The notes beneath the pieces are model-generated. The model ran no database searches. It was not told the DNA's origin and saw only the letters and a list, made by a program, of their open reading frames with translations. From the NCBI GenBank assembly GCA_029262835.1, contig JAJCYQ010000060.1, positions 1 to 64,000 on the forward strand: a DNA stretch of 64,000 nt. Direction: 5' to 3'. Positions 46,189 through 54,829 of the stretch are shown here, piece after piece; within the stretch, counting starts at the first letter, position 1, and the number at the start of each line of letters is the position of its first letter. Both the position numbers and the translations under genes were made by a program. The DNA comes from Bacteroidota bacterium (lineage in GTDB: Bacteria > Bacteroidota > Rhodothermia > Rhodothermales > UBA10348).

Positions 46189-48525
46189 TCAACGACGAAC
46201 CCAGATAAGCGCCGTTTGGGCTGGAACAGGAACAGCGGAGGCCTTTGCCGGATCGACGGTTGGGTCTTCGCGTCCGTCTGGGTAAACGCGCTGCCCGTCG
46301 GAAATCTGTACCCAATCGGCGACCGGGAGCGCCAGGTCAGTGAAAAGACCCTCCTGCCGGCCTGCATTTATGAGCACGAGCACGCGGCTGTCAATGAGAT
46401 ATCCCAGCATGTCTGTACGCTCAGGTTCAAAAAAGCGGTAATATCCCGGCTCTGGAACGTCGCCTCCTACGCGAAAAACAGATCCATCTGCTGACATCCT
46501 GAATGTAAGCAGGCCCCGCCAGAAAGCGAGCATGGCATCGTAGTCCATGGGGCTTGTCGCGCCGACTGTATCCCACAGATAGTGATTGGCACGTCGAAGG
46601 TTGTACGTGTCACGCTTGCCATGGATATAAATAGGACCCGATTCCGTCTCTTTTACGAGTTCGACGAGTGGGGCCACGCCTTTGGAGCGCATGATCTCGG
46701 TGCCTCCGTGCAGGACAATAGGTCCCAGGGACGTTGTGAGAAGAGCTGCTGCGATCCGGAATGCGGGCTCGTCAACATGAACAAGCCCATTCCAGTCTGT
46801 ATCTGAAAAGCGATCCGCAAGCGTCCAGTTGTCGTGGATGTCGAGATAGTTGATACCTCGATTGGGGTCCAATTCCTCCGGAAAGCCGTTCGTCAGGCCG
46901 AGTTTCGCCCGGTCACGGACCGTGCCGTCGCCCCCAGCGAAGCCGCGATCCGTGCGTGGGTCCTGGGGGTTGGAGACGGGGCCCTTGAATGCATTTCTTG
47001 CGTCGTCCTGGAAGTAGGTGATGGGAGCGTCGGCCTTATACCACCCGAAATCAGGGTCTGACGCTACAACGGGATCGGTAGGCGGAATCCAGGCCTCGCC
47101 GTATATGATGACGTCTTCAGGCAATTGATCCTTCACCCAGCGGAGCGTCTGTTCGTCGATCTGTCCTGCCAGATCAATCCTGAATCCATCCACACCCAAT
47201 TCATCGATCCAGTGACGGAGTTGGTCCAGGATCCAGCGCTGGACCATTGGCCGCTCCTCGGACTTGATCTCGTTACCAAACGGACCAATGTGCCGAAGGG
47301 AGTCATCGGTTCGGTAATAAAACGGCAGGTCAATGGCATTGAAATTAAAGAGCAGGTGCCGCCCATCCATATTTTCTCCCGTGTGGTTCGGGACTACATC
47401 GATGATCACAGACAGCCCTTTCTCGTGGAAGGCTTCGACCAGCGCCTTGAACTGCGCCCGCTCTTCGCCTGGCTCCGCGAGCGGGTCGCGGAAACGGGAT
47501 TCGACGGCAAAGGCGTGCGTTGTCCGGTACCCCCACTGGTAATTCTCTTCCGCTATCCCTTGCTCCATCATGTACGGATCGTCGCGGAAGGCGGCTTGCC
47601 ACTCCTCGTCTGGATAATGAAGGTATTCCTGTACAGGCATGAGGTGGACCACGTTGACGCCGAGATCCACCAGGTGATCAAAGCCAACGGCCTGTCCGCG
47701 TGCATTCCTGAGGCCTGGCGTGGCCATGGCGCGAAGCGCGCCGCTTCCTGCGACGTCGATGGGCAACATGTCTGTGAAATCCTGGACGTGGACCTCATAG
47801 GCTATGACATCTTCCATCGGGGGCCTCCCGCCGACAACGGGAGGTGGGGGGGGTGTATCCTGCCATACGCGTGCCTTTCCGTAGGAATCATCGCTGACCA
47901 GTGCGTATGGATCTGTAACATGAATGGGGTAGGTTTCAAAGAAATAATTGCCGCGATCACTGGGGCCATGAATTGTGTACGTATAGTAGACACCGTGGTG
48001 ATTGCCGGGCTCTGTGGCCTCCCAAACGCCGTCGTCGTCGACACTCATGAGTACCGTCCGGTCGGGACGGGAGGTGGGTGTCTCCCGGTCTGCAAAAAGA
48101 TGGAGCTCGACACCAAAAGCCCTGGGGGCGAACAGTCTGAAGGTCGTACTGCTGCCGTCTGAGGCTATCGTGGCACCTAATTTCTTGTCCGAATAAAGCG
48201 TCGAGAACCATGCATCCCGCCGGATGAAGCGCTCCTCGCCAGTGGGTCGGAAGTAGAGCGTATGGAGTCGCCGGGGGTCCAACTCTTCGGCCGGTACGAG
48301 CAGGTAGGACATGGACCGCTTCGGGAGGACCGCATCGATGCCTATCTCGCGGCCATCAGCAGAGCGTACAAAAAAGTCGCTGGCATCCGGCTGGATGCTG
48401 GTGTTCGCAACGTGTACGATGAGTGTACTTGCATCCTGTATCTGGACGCTGGACAGATCCTGGCGTGCAATGCCCGGTGTGACCAGGAGCAGCAGGAAAC
48501 AGAAGGAAATGATGGCGCGGTGCAT
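46189..48525 (-). CDS. Secreted GH13 alpha-glucan hydrolase (pullulanase type I-like)
   Basis: Exported enzyme of 778 residues acting on alpha-glucans such as pullulan, starch or glycogen. Signal peptide about 1-21; N-terminal beta domains including a CBM48-like module (about 125-195); GH13 catalytic barrel from about 240 to 680. All GH13 landmarks are visible: DVVPNH (376-381), nucleophile Asp451 in GFRIDLAG, acid/base Glu477 in IIYGEAW and Asp565 in DIHDN. A C-terminal beta domain ends the protein. The CBM48-plus-GH13 layout and the YEVHVQDFT opening of the barrel point to pullulanase/debranching types. The ATG at 48525 gives the signal peptide. Confidence 0.88.
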   Translation of the reverse strand: MHRAIISFCFLLLLVTPGIARQDLSSVQIQDASTLIVHVANTSIQPDASDFFVRSADGREIGIDAVLPKRSMSYLLVPAEELDPRRLHTLYFRPTGEERFIRRDAWFSTLYSDKKLGATIASDGSSTTFRLFAPRAFGVELHLFADRETPTSRPDRTVLMSVDDDGVWEATEPGNHHGVYYTYTIHGPSDRGNYFFETYPIHVTDPYALVSDDSYGKARVWQDTPPPPPVVGGRPPMEDVIAYEVHVQDFTDMLPIDVAGSGALRAMATPGLRNARGQAVGFDHLVDLGVNVVHLMPVQEYLHYPDEEWQAAFRDDPYMMEQGIAEENYQWGYRTTHAFAVESRFRDPLAEPGEERAQFKALVEAFHEKGLSVIIDVVPNHTGENMDGRHLLFNFNAIDLPFYYRTDDSLRHIGPFGNEIKSEERPMVQRWILDQLRHWIDELGVDGFRIDLAGQIDEQTLRWVKDQLPEDVIIYGEAWIPPTDPVVASDPDFGWYKADAPITYFQDDARNAFKGPVSNPQDPRTDRGFAGGDGTVRDRAKLGLTNGFPEELDPNRGINYLDIHDNWTLADRFSDTDWNGLVHVDEPAFRIAAALLTTSLGPIVLHGGTEIMRSKGVAPLVELVKETESGPIYIHGKRDTYNLRRANHYLWDTVGATSPMDYDAMLAFWRGLLTFRMSADGSVFRVGGDVPEPGYYRFFEPERTDMLGYLIDSRVLVLINAGRQEGLFTDLALPVADWVQISDGQRVYPDGREDPTVDPAKASAVPVPAQTALIWVRR

Positions 48526-48605
48526 GACACTGTGGGTGTGTATGAACAGAATCAAAGCGCTCTGCGCCTCCGCTGTTCCCCGAACAAACCCAGACGCGCC
48601 CTACG

Positions 48606-51600
48606 TCAGGCGGCTCGGCGAGGGAGTCGTAGGATGCGGGCTGTATGGCGCGCACTGTAGGGCGCCAGGTGCGTGATGAGTCGTTCTTCCAGGACGGTCT
48701 GCGACCAGCCATGGTCCGTTACGGCGGAGACTCGCACGTTCGTCGTCGTCTCATCGGTATCCTCCCACGATATATGGAGGCTGTCCGCGGCATGCTTATG
48801 CAGAAAGGGCTGCATGATCTGCACGACATCCTCGCGAACGGCAACGAGGTTGGCCGTACACTGTACAGGTACGGTCAGATCGGTTTCCTGCGCGCCCCAC
48901 AAAAAGGTGATGGCGGGACCCATGGCTGCTCCCGGACTCATGACGATCGACTGCCCGGTCTTCAGCTTCATACGGACAGACATGTGGCTGTACATCATAT
49001 CGTCAACTATAACTCCATGATAGAGAGCGACATATCTATTTTTAGCAAGTAATCGTATTCTAATCTGAATGACCGTCGCTACAAATTGTACAGCCGTCCA
49101 CGATTCTATGATGACCGAAACAGCTGACAGGCCCAGTGTCGCTGAAATCCCGGCCAGAGGGCCCATTGTAGCCACGACACCTACAAGCACGAGGCCGTAT
49201 AACACACCCTGGCGGACATGCCACAGAGTTTTGGATTCGTGGAGCGTTGTGATATTCCCCAGCTCCACATGGCGCATGCGCATGACGTGTCGAAGCGCCA
49301 GGTCGGCGGCAAGCAGGTAGCTGAGTGCGGAAAGAACCAGAAGAAGGAGCGCGAATGGGGACTTGGCCCTTCTTTGAACGCTTGTCGGGGGAGGAACGTG
49401 GACGGGTGTCTCGACAGGCGCCGCGTGTAATGACCCGACTTGATCTTCGTTGGTAACTTCTTTCCTTGTTTCGGCAGGACGTCCCGTTGTTGAATCCGTT
49501 GGCGTACTTGCGGGCTCGTCGGGTACTGATTCCATCGGAGTAGCGATGGGTGCCGAGACCGGTGCAGCGGGCGAAACAGGAACATCTGATTCGCTGCGGG
49601 TGCCGAGCTGCAGCGATCCATCCTGTCCTGTGTTCTGGAACCGAATGGTACGTTTGACGGGCTCGGCAACGAATTTCCGAGTCGTGACGGAGTCTCCCTT
49701 TACGACGATTTTAAAAACGTCCTGTCGAAACGTATGATATGCAGGCAGTCGGTCCGCTGAGATCAAATGCAGTTCGTACATGCCTCCGGGTATACCCCGG
49801 AAAGCGAACGAGCCACGCTGATTCGTACGGGTCCGCCAGGATCGTGTCCCCGAGCGAAGTTCAATGAGCGCACCCAGAATACGATCTTTCTCAATGAGGC
49901 TGTCACGTTGCCCGGCGTACAGAAGATCGGGGTTTCCTTGAGGCCCGAGACGCACCACATGTCCTTCTACTGTGCCCGACGCAACGATGGGCAGGTCAAT
50001 GTGCGATACATCAGGTCCAACGAGATACGGCATTTCCAGCAGTGGAACCGTTCCGGGTGGTAGGGACACCTGGTTGACCTCCAGATACCAGGAACCCGCT
50101 TCTGTTCGCGGCAGACGAAATGCGCCGTGCGCATCGCTGATGGCCATGTTTTCGCCATACCGGATCAGAACATTTTCTATGGGAAGACCTGTAACGGCAT
50201 GGTAGACAACGCCTTCAATCAATGCGTCAGAGGTGTTGCTAGAACGCGGATTGGGAATGCCCAGGGGCATACTGACACCCAATCGGAATTCCACGCGCCT
50301 GGCTGCTGATCGCCCGTCCGAGATGCTGGACTGGGACTGGACGAAGGCACGGCTGCCTGATTCAAATTGCTTGGAAGCCTGGAACGTGAGGCTCCTATAC
50401 GTCTGCTCGCTGCGTCCAGACACATGATTCTGCACACCGCCGAGCGACAGGTTGATTCTTGAGGGGAGCTGTACTCCGGCGCGGACGCCGTACTGCGCGT
50501 ACTGTTGGCGAATGCGCGACGAAATCAAAAAATCAGAGAATCGGTCTGCGCTCAGCGACATACTCAGCCAAGGCGTGGGATGTAGCCTGGCCTGGATGCG
50601 CGTCCGATTGACGGGAGAGGATGCCTGGTTGCTGTCGAGACGTCGTCCGATTTCGCGTGTGGCCGAAAGGCCTATTTTTGATCCCTGGAGGCCGGTCGTG
50701 AGGCGCAGCATGCGCGACTCCGTGGACAATTCCTGAGATGGACTGCGCAGCGCCAGCACGTCGCGCGTACCCTGGATTGTTGTTGAAAGCGTGGTTCCGG
50801 AAATCCGTTTGGCATAGGTCATGCCCAGTTTGGCCACATGGGAGCTCCTGTCCGATCCTGTGCCACTGCGTCTCTGTTGGACCTGGAAGGACTCTTCCAC
50901 GTGGAGACCTGGAAGCAGGCGGACCCTCATGGTTTCTGAAATCATTTGCGTTCCCGACCGGGATCCGGGTAGGGAACTGGCGGCACTGAGGGCTTCAATG
51001 CGCGTCCGGAAGGGACCCCGAGCCAGTGCCGTTTCCATTCGGCAGGAAGGATCGGACAGATTCGACACGCCACATTCCGCAGCAAGTGCGTGGCGAGCGC
51101 CTGTTGGCTCCCAGTCGTACGCCAGCGTCGCCACAGAGCCCGTATACAGCCCTTCTCGATACAGTGCATTCGTCGACAGGGACGATGCGTCCGAGAGATG
51201 TCGCTTGAGAGATAGGCCTGCTACCAGGTCATCGGGGGCATAGGCGCGATTGCGGCTAGCCAGCACCGTGACGTCCCATTCGTCGTAGCGTACGCGTGAC
51301 CGTGCGCCCATCCGATAGATGCCCCAGGTCGTCAGTGGCGACAGGTTCTGGGGCTGGTCACCTACGACGACGTCCAGTTTGTCCGAGGTGTAGGCGACCC
51401 GGATCTCATTCCTCGCGCCATACAGTCCCTGCGAAGAGTTATTGGCAAGTGTACCAACGACTTCTACATTGCCATCTAATGCATCGAATGTGCTTGCGAA
51501 CCGCGCAACGGGCTGAGCAGACTGGTCGTCTCCAATGGCTTCAATAGTAAGGGAGAGGGGCACGGGAGTGCCGCGTGCCGCCAATTTTTCGTACAGGGGG

Positions 51601-52325
51601 ATGATGTCCGTCCGCACGGATATCTGGGCAGTTGCATCGGTATGATCAATGACCTGCGCCGTAATCGTATAGGATGCCGTTGTGACGTCAGTGACATCTC
51701 CGTCTGTCGTCCAGGCAACAGGAATATCCATGGACGCGCCCGATGCGATCTCGATCTCACGCCTGGACCAGTCAATGGTGCCGGCGCCTGAGCCATCCCA
51801 GGACAACAAGACGTCTGCCGGGGCGTTTCCGTTATTGTAGACGGTCAGCGTGCTCTGGAGTGTTTTTCCCGCCGCGACAAATGCCGGGGGTGCGTCGATA
51901 TCGAGCGCCAACTCGTGCAGCGTACTGACGGAAACGGATGCCGTCACCTGGGAAGTTATTTCCGGTCTGTCTGGATCAAGGATGGAAAATGTAACCGGAT
52001 ATGTGCCGGCGAGATAGCGAAGCGGGACATGGATGCTGATGAGCCGGACAGTGGGAGCGTCCGGATCCACGGTCACCGCGCCCTGTGGTCGGAGGGACCG
52101 CCACCCGTCAGGGAGGTGAATCTGCGGCGAGAGCCGGATGGCCGTCGAACCGGACTGTTCGACGCGAAAAGCCAGCGTGAGGACGTCACCCGGTTGGACG
52201 CCGATCGTTTCGTCGCCTACGACAGAAACAGAAACGGAGTCCTGGCCGGAAATGCTTTTCGCCGCACCCTGGAGAGGCACGGCGAAAAGTATCAATAACA
52301 AGAGTATGTGACGAAAATGTTGCAC
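48606..52325 (-). CDS. Giant NEW3/Ig - beta-barrel-like - MscS-like fusion protein
   Basis: Single frame of 1239 residues that I cannot assign to a known family. Signal peptide 1-21. Residues 30-240: two Ig-like NEW3-type domains (PGDVLTLAFRVEQSG, IHVPLRYLAGTYPVTFSI). Residues 255-690: alternating polar/hydrophobic strands like an outer membrane barrel. Residues 702-890: two carboxypeptidase-regulatory-like domains (SDAHGAFRLP, NQRGSFAFRGIPGGMYELHL). 895-985: Pro/Ser/Thr-rich linker. 989-1090: three hydrophobic helices. 1095-1239: a region matching the MscS beta and alpha/beta domains in pattern (HGVIVDDMMYSHMSVRM, GQSIVMSPGAAM). It starts at a GTG sharing one base with the chaperone-like stop. 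By position it takes the usher slot of a chaperone/usher operon. Confidence 0.75.
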   Translation of the reverse strand: MQHFRHILLLLILFAVPLQGAAKSISGQDSVSVSVVGDETIGVQPGDVLTLAFRVEQSGSTAIRLSPQIHLPDGWRSLRPQGAVTVDPDAPTVRLISIHVPLRYLAGTYPVTFSILDPDRPEITSQVTASVSVSTLHELALDIDAPPAFVAAGKTLQSTLTVYNNGNAPADVLLSWDGSGAGTIDWSRREIEIASGASMDIPVAWTTDGDVTDVTTASYTITAQVIDHTDATAQISVRTDIIPLYEKLAARGTPVPLSLTIEAIGDDQSAQPVARFASTFDALDGNVEVVGTLANNSSQGLYGARNEIRVAYTSDKLDVVVGDQPQNLSPLTTWGIYRMGARSRVRYDEWDVTVLASRNRAYAPDDLVAGLSLKRHLSDASSLSTNALYREGLYTGSVATLAYDWEPTGARHALAAECGVSNLSDPSCRMETALARGPFRTRIEALSAASSLPGSRSGTQMISETMRVRLLPGLHVEESFQVQQRRSGTGSDRSSHVAKLGMTYAKRISGTTLSTTIQGTRDVLALRSPSQELSTESRMLRLTTGLQGSKIGLSATREIGRRLDSNQASSPVNRTRIQARLHPTPWLSMSLSADRFSDFLISSRIRQQYAQYGVRAGVQLPSRINLSLGGVQNHVSGRSEQTYRSLTFQASKQFESGSRAFVQSQSSISDGRSAARRVEFRLGVSMPLGIPNPRSSNTSDALIEGVVYHAVTGLPIENVLIRYGENMAISDAHGAFRLPRTEAGSWYLEVNQVSLPPGTVPLLEMPYLVGPDVSHIDLPIVASGTVEGHVVRLGPQGNPDLLYAGQRDSLIEKDRILGALIELRSGTRSWRTRTNQRGSFAFRGIPGGMYELHLISADRLPAYHTFRQDVFKIVVKGDSVTTRKFVAEPVKRTIRFQNTGQDGSLQLGTRSESDVPVSPAAPVSAPIATPMESVPDEPASTPTDSTTGRPAETRKEVTNEDQVGSLHAAPVETPVHVPPPTSVQRRAKSPFALLLLVLSALSYLLAADLALRHVMRMRHVELGNITTLHESKTLWHVRQGVLYGLVLVGVVATMGPLAGISATLGLSAVSVIIESWTAVQFVATVIQIRIRLLAKNRYVALYHGVIVDDMMYSHMSVRMKLKTGQSIVMSPGAAMGPAITFLWGAQETDLTVPVQCTANLVAVREDVVQIMQPFLHKHAADSLHISWEDTDETTTNVRVSAVTDHGWSQTVLEERLITHLAPYSARHTARILRLPRRAA

Positions 52326-53137
52326 TAATTGATGGCGAGGGTGTATTCAGCTCCAAAGACTTCATTCATCCCGGCATCCATGATGACCAGGGCCTTGTAG
52401 TCGCCCTTCGGGAGGCTACCCAGAACTATTTTCTGCGTGACGGATGTGCCGGGGTAGATCCGGTTCTTGAACCCATCCCGCTTGCCGACCGGATTCCCGG
52501 ACGCGTCATAGAGTTCGATCCATACATCGGGCTGCGCCAGTTTATCGCCATCGTTCGAGATCGCGACGTCAAGCTGTGCTTCTCCCTGTGCGTTTTCCAC
52601 GAGCATACTTTCCATGATGTTAAGTTGACTGGACCCGGTTCCTTCGATATGGGTAGCAATTTGGATGCCATACCGCGTCAATTGCCGGATGCCGAATTCG
52701 GCTTTCGTGGAATCCGCGCTGTTCCTGGACTCTGGAGCATCGGCAGGAATGCCTTCGACCATGATCATGCTCCACCAGGACCCGGAAAGCGTATCCGCGT
52801 CTGGCACGCGTACCGAATATGGAATCGAAATAGTCTGTGACGGTGGAACGCTTGCGTATGACAGGCCGAGATCTACCCATCGGGCATTTGACCGGGGATG
52901 CTCACCCGGCGAATCGAAGTAGTTCGAACCATCGAAGTTGAACGAGTAATCGGTCTGGTAAATCCGCACTTCCTCCATCACATTCGAGTCATTCCGGACG
53001 GAAATACTCCCGTGATAGGTGGTACCAGCCTCAGCGACCTCGTCGTGGCTCAATTGGCTACGGACGGAGATCTGTGCCTGGCTGTCCATGGTTATGCCGA
53101 ATGCCAGTACCAGTGCAGTGAAGAGTAGTCGAGTCAT
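52325..53137 (-). CDS. Periplasmic Ig-fold protein, pilus-chaperone-like
   Basis: Secreted protein of 270 residues with signal peptide about 1-22 (ending SQAQ). Two Ig-like halves are apparent. The first (about 25-130) has the pattern of PapD-type chaperones: GSISVRNDSNVMEEVRIY, a Pro-rich HPRSNARWVDL turn, PSQTISIPYSVRVPDAD and LSGSWWSMIMVEG. The second (about 150-270) has QLDVAISNDGDKLAQPDVWIELYD and ends EYTLAIN. DUF916 and other Ig-fold accessory proteins share this pattern, so chaperone is an inference. It overlaps its upstream neighbour by four bases (ATGA) and shares one base with the giant gene downstream. Confidence 0.7.
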   Translation of the reverse strand: MTRLLFTALVLAFGITMDSQAQISVRSQLSHDEVAEAGTTYHGSISVRNDSNVMEEVRIYQTDYSFNFDGSNYFDSPGEHPRSNARWVDLGLSYASVPPSQTISIPYSVRVPDADTLSGSWWSMIMVEGIPADAPESRNSADSTKAEFGIRQLTRYGIQIATHIEGTGSSQLNIMESMLVENAQGEAQLDVAISNDGDKLAQPDVWIELYDASGNPVGKRDGFKNRIYPGTSVTQKIVLGSLPKGDYKALVIMDAGMNEVFGAEYTLAIN

Positions 53138-53619
53138 TGTGCCAGAAGGGTATAGGTTATGGTGTGCGTATCGTCTCCGTGGATCGTGCTGTTGCCGTCT
53201 CCCACGCGGGCAGACGCCCGGTATTGGAGCGTCCCCGTGCCCTGTTGGGAACGAGGACCTGGCTGGATATTGGTCAGAAGGTCAGCGTCAAACATGCCGT
53301 CGACGAGTTCGACCTCAGGGTTCATATCGGCCACACTTCCGGATCCATAACTGGTTACGCGAAGTGCCACGAACAAACGGAAGTGTTGGGAGGGACTGAT
53401 GGTCGAGACGACCAGTTTGGCAGCCGTTCCGAGATCGGCGTCCCAGAAGATGGCTGTCCCTTCGTCCGTTGCATCGACAGGCTCGTCGCCGGCCGGTGCA
53501 TCGCTGATTTCGAGCGTAATGGGTCCTCCGCCCGACACGAACTCGAGGCGCTGCGCCTCGGCTGCCTGCACGGCCGTAATTGATATAAGAAGCAGTAATA
53601 TGAAGCGGTACAACGACAT
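53134..53619 (-). CDS. Small secreted beta-rich protein, pilin-subunit-like
   Basis: Unrecognised protein of 161 residues: signal peptide about 1-22 (ending AEAQ), then a beta-strand-rich chain ending in the hydrophobic strand HTITYTLLAQ. The terminal strand pattern resembles that of the two upstream genes (YTVTYTITN, RVVFTLTSN), which fits a subunit whose edge strand could be completed by donor-strand exchange. It starts eight bases after the previous gene and overlaps the chaperone-like gene by four. It lacks the NGEDKKI/NEDAKKI segment of the other two, so it is more divergent and might be a minor or tip subunit. Confidence 0.6.
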   Translation of the reverse strand: MSLYRFILLLLISITAVQAAEAQRLEFVSGGGPITLEISDAPAGDEPVDATDEGTAIFWDADLGTAAKLVVSTISPSQHFRLFVALRVTSYGSGSVADMNPEVELVDGMFDADLLTNIQPGPRSQQGTGTLQYRASARVGDGNSTIHGDDTHTITYTLLAQ

Positions 53620-53627
53620 GAAACTAT

Positions 53628-54200
53628 TCAGTTCGATGTCAACGTGAATACCACCCGGCGCGATACGCCTGCAGGACCCGTGGGTGCGGCGGTGATATCG
53701 GCGCGCCCTGTGTAAGCGATACCGAGGTTTGTGGCCGAGATCAGGTTTACATTTGTTACAAGATTCGCGGGGGACGTGCTGAGCGTCTGAAGGGTGGCCG
53801 AGGCGCCGGGCGGCGGTGCGAGCTCAACCGAGAGCTCCATTCCCTCGGGAAATTCCGCGTCCAGGGAGCCCACGATCTTCTTGTCCTCACCATTGACTGT
53901 GAGAGAATACGTGGAGCCGGTGTGCATAACGGGTGCAGGTGGTGTTCCGGCCTGGGCCACCGTAAAGGGTATGCGAACGTCGCCGCTGAGCGCGATCCGG
54001 TTGATTTCGAGTACGCGAACGGTCACGGTCTGCGAAAGAGACACCTGGTTTCCTGCAAGAGGAATCGCATTGGGGAGAGGAGGTGGTGTCTGCGCAACCA
54101 GAGGCGCGGCAGGCAGGAAGAAAGCCAGAAACGCGGCCAGAACAAAAGAAAGGGCCCATGCCGCAAATCCATCAGGTATATGATTCTGTGGATGCAGCAT
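53628..54200 (-). CDS. Secreted pilin-subunit-like protein (DUF4402-type pattern)
   Basis: Protein of 190 residues with a long signal region (about 1-36, ending LVAQ) and a Pro-rich linker before a beta-sandwich-like domain. Segments TVTVRVLEINRIALSGDV, YSLTVNGEDKKIVGSLDAEFPEGMELSVELA and the terminal RVVFTLTSN align by eye with the next upstream gene, so the two are paralogues. The pattern is like DUF4402/spore-coat-U-type secreted subunits, but I cannot confirm the family. AGGAGGG stands four bases before the ATG, an unusually good ribosome binding site for this window. Confidence 0.62.
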   Translation of the reverse strand: MLHPQNHIPDGFAAWALSFVLAAFLAFFLPAAPLVAQTPPPLPNAIPLAGNQVSLSQTVTVRVLEINRIALSGDVRIPFTVAQAGTPPAPVMHTGSTYSLTVNGEDKKIVGSLDAEFPEGMELSVELAPPPGASATLQTLSTSPANLVTNVNLISATNLGIAYTGRADITAAPTGPAGVSRRVVFTLTSN

Positions 54201-54204
54201 GGAC

Positions 54205-54210
54205 CCTCCT
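54205..54210 (-). promoter_or_regulatory. Strong Shine-Dalgarno for the second pilin-like gene
   Basis: AGGAGG on the minus strand, four bases upstream of the ATG at 54200. Most genes here lack a recognisable Shine-Dalgarno sequence, so this site supports the start and suggests high expression. Confidence 0.6.
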
Positions 54211-54240
54211 TCTGTCTTCAGCGATTGGTGACGCGCTCGA

Positions 54241-54723
54241 TCAGTTGGTGATCGTGTACGTTACCGTGTAGCCTGTCGATGCCAATTTACCGGCAGCGGC
54301 TGTGGCCGAGAACGTGTAGTTCAGGGCGAGGCCGGAGGCGGCAATGGTCGACATACCGGTTACGACATCAGCGGCTGTTTCTGTAAGCGGCACGTCCGTA
54401 CTGCCAGTAGCGCCAGTTGGAGCGGCCGCATCGACTACGAGCGACATGTTGGCCGGCAGATTGGCATTGATCTCAGCCGTGATCTTTTTGGCGTCCTCAT
54501 TGGTCGTTACTGCGTATGATGCCGAGCCGTCTACCGGGTCCGGATCGGAACCTGGCGTCGCCTGGTCAATCGTCAGCGTGAGGTTGCCTGTGATGGCAAG
54601 CACGTTGATGGGTGCAACTTCCATGGTGACCGTATGGCCCTCGGAGTCTGTCTGGGCAAAACTGGTGCCCGCGGATCCAAAGACGACGAGTGTAGCAAGC
54701 GCAAGTGCGCGAAGTGTTTTCAT
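54241..54723 (-). CDS. Secreted pilin-subunit-like protein (DUF4402-type pattern), probable major subunit
   Basis: Protein of 160 residues with a classical signal peptide (about 1-24, ending SFAQ) and a mature part of about 136 residues rich in Ala, Thr, Val and Gly. Segments HTVTMEVAPINVLAITGNLTL, YAVTTNEDAKKITAEINANLPANMSLVVDA and the final strand YTVTYTITN mirror the paralogue downstream. Low charge and beta-rich composition fit a polymerising surface subunit. The ATG at 54723 has a perfect AGGAGG nine bases upstream; the frame extends further only through non-secretory sequence. It heads the five-gene run toward the chaperone-like and giant genes. Confidence 0.66.
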   Translation of the reverse strand: MKTLRALALATLVVFGSAGTSFAQTDSEGHTVTMEVAPINVLAITGNLTLTIDQATPGSDPDPVDGSASYAVTTNEDAKKITAEINANLPANMSLVVDAAAPTGATGSTDVPLTETAADVVTGMSTIAASGLALNYTFSATAAAGKLASTGYTVTYTITN

Positions 54724-54732
54724 AGTGATGTA

Positions 54733-54738
54733 CCTCCT
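54733..54738 (-). promoter_or_regulatory. Strong Shine-Dalgarno for the first pilin-like gene
   Basis: AGGAGG on the minus strand nine bases before the ATG at 54723. It decides the start of this gene and is among the best ribosome binding sites in the window. Confidence 0.65.
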
Positions 54739-54779
54739 TGTACATTGTGTTGGATTGAGCCGAAAGCCTGTCCTCCGGC

Positions 54780-54804
54780 CCAAAGGCGGTATCGCCCGGT
54801 TTGG
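54780..54804 (-). other. Leader hairpin upstream of the pilin-like operon
   Basis: Stem of CCAAA/TTTGG with an inner GGCG-tetraloop-CGCC stem (one three-base bulge), located 57 bases before the ATG of the first pilin-like gene. There is no T tract, so it is not a standard terminator. A weak candidate promoter (TTGTCA at 54835-54840, TCTTAA at 54812-54817, 17-base spacing) would start transcription near 54805, putting the hairpin at the very 5-prime end of the message, where it could stabilise it. Confidence 0.35.
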
Positions 54805-54829
54805 AGGTCCCTTAAGAAGGAAATAGCGA

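Noticed and set aside
48555-48580. GCGC-AGA-GCGC mini-hairpin followed by TTT, between the giant gene and the GH13 gene
   Set aside because: Four pairs and a three-T tract are too weak to call a terminator.
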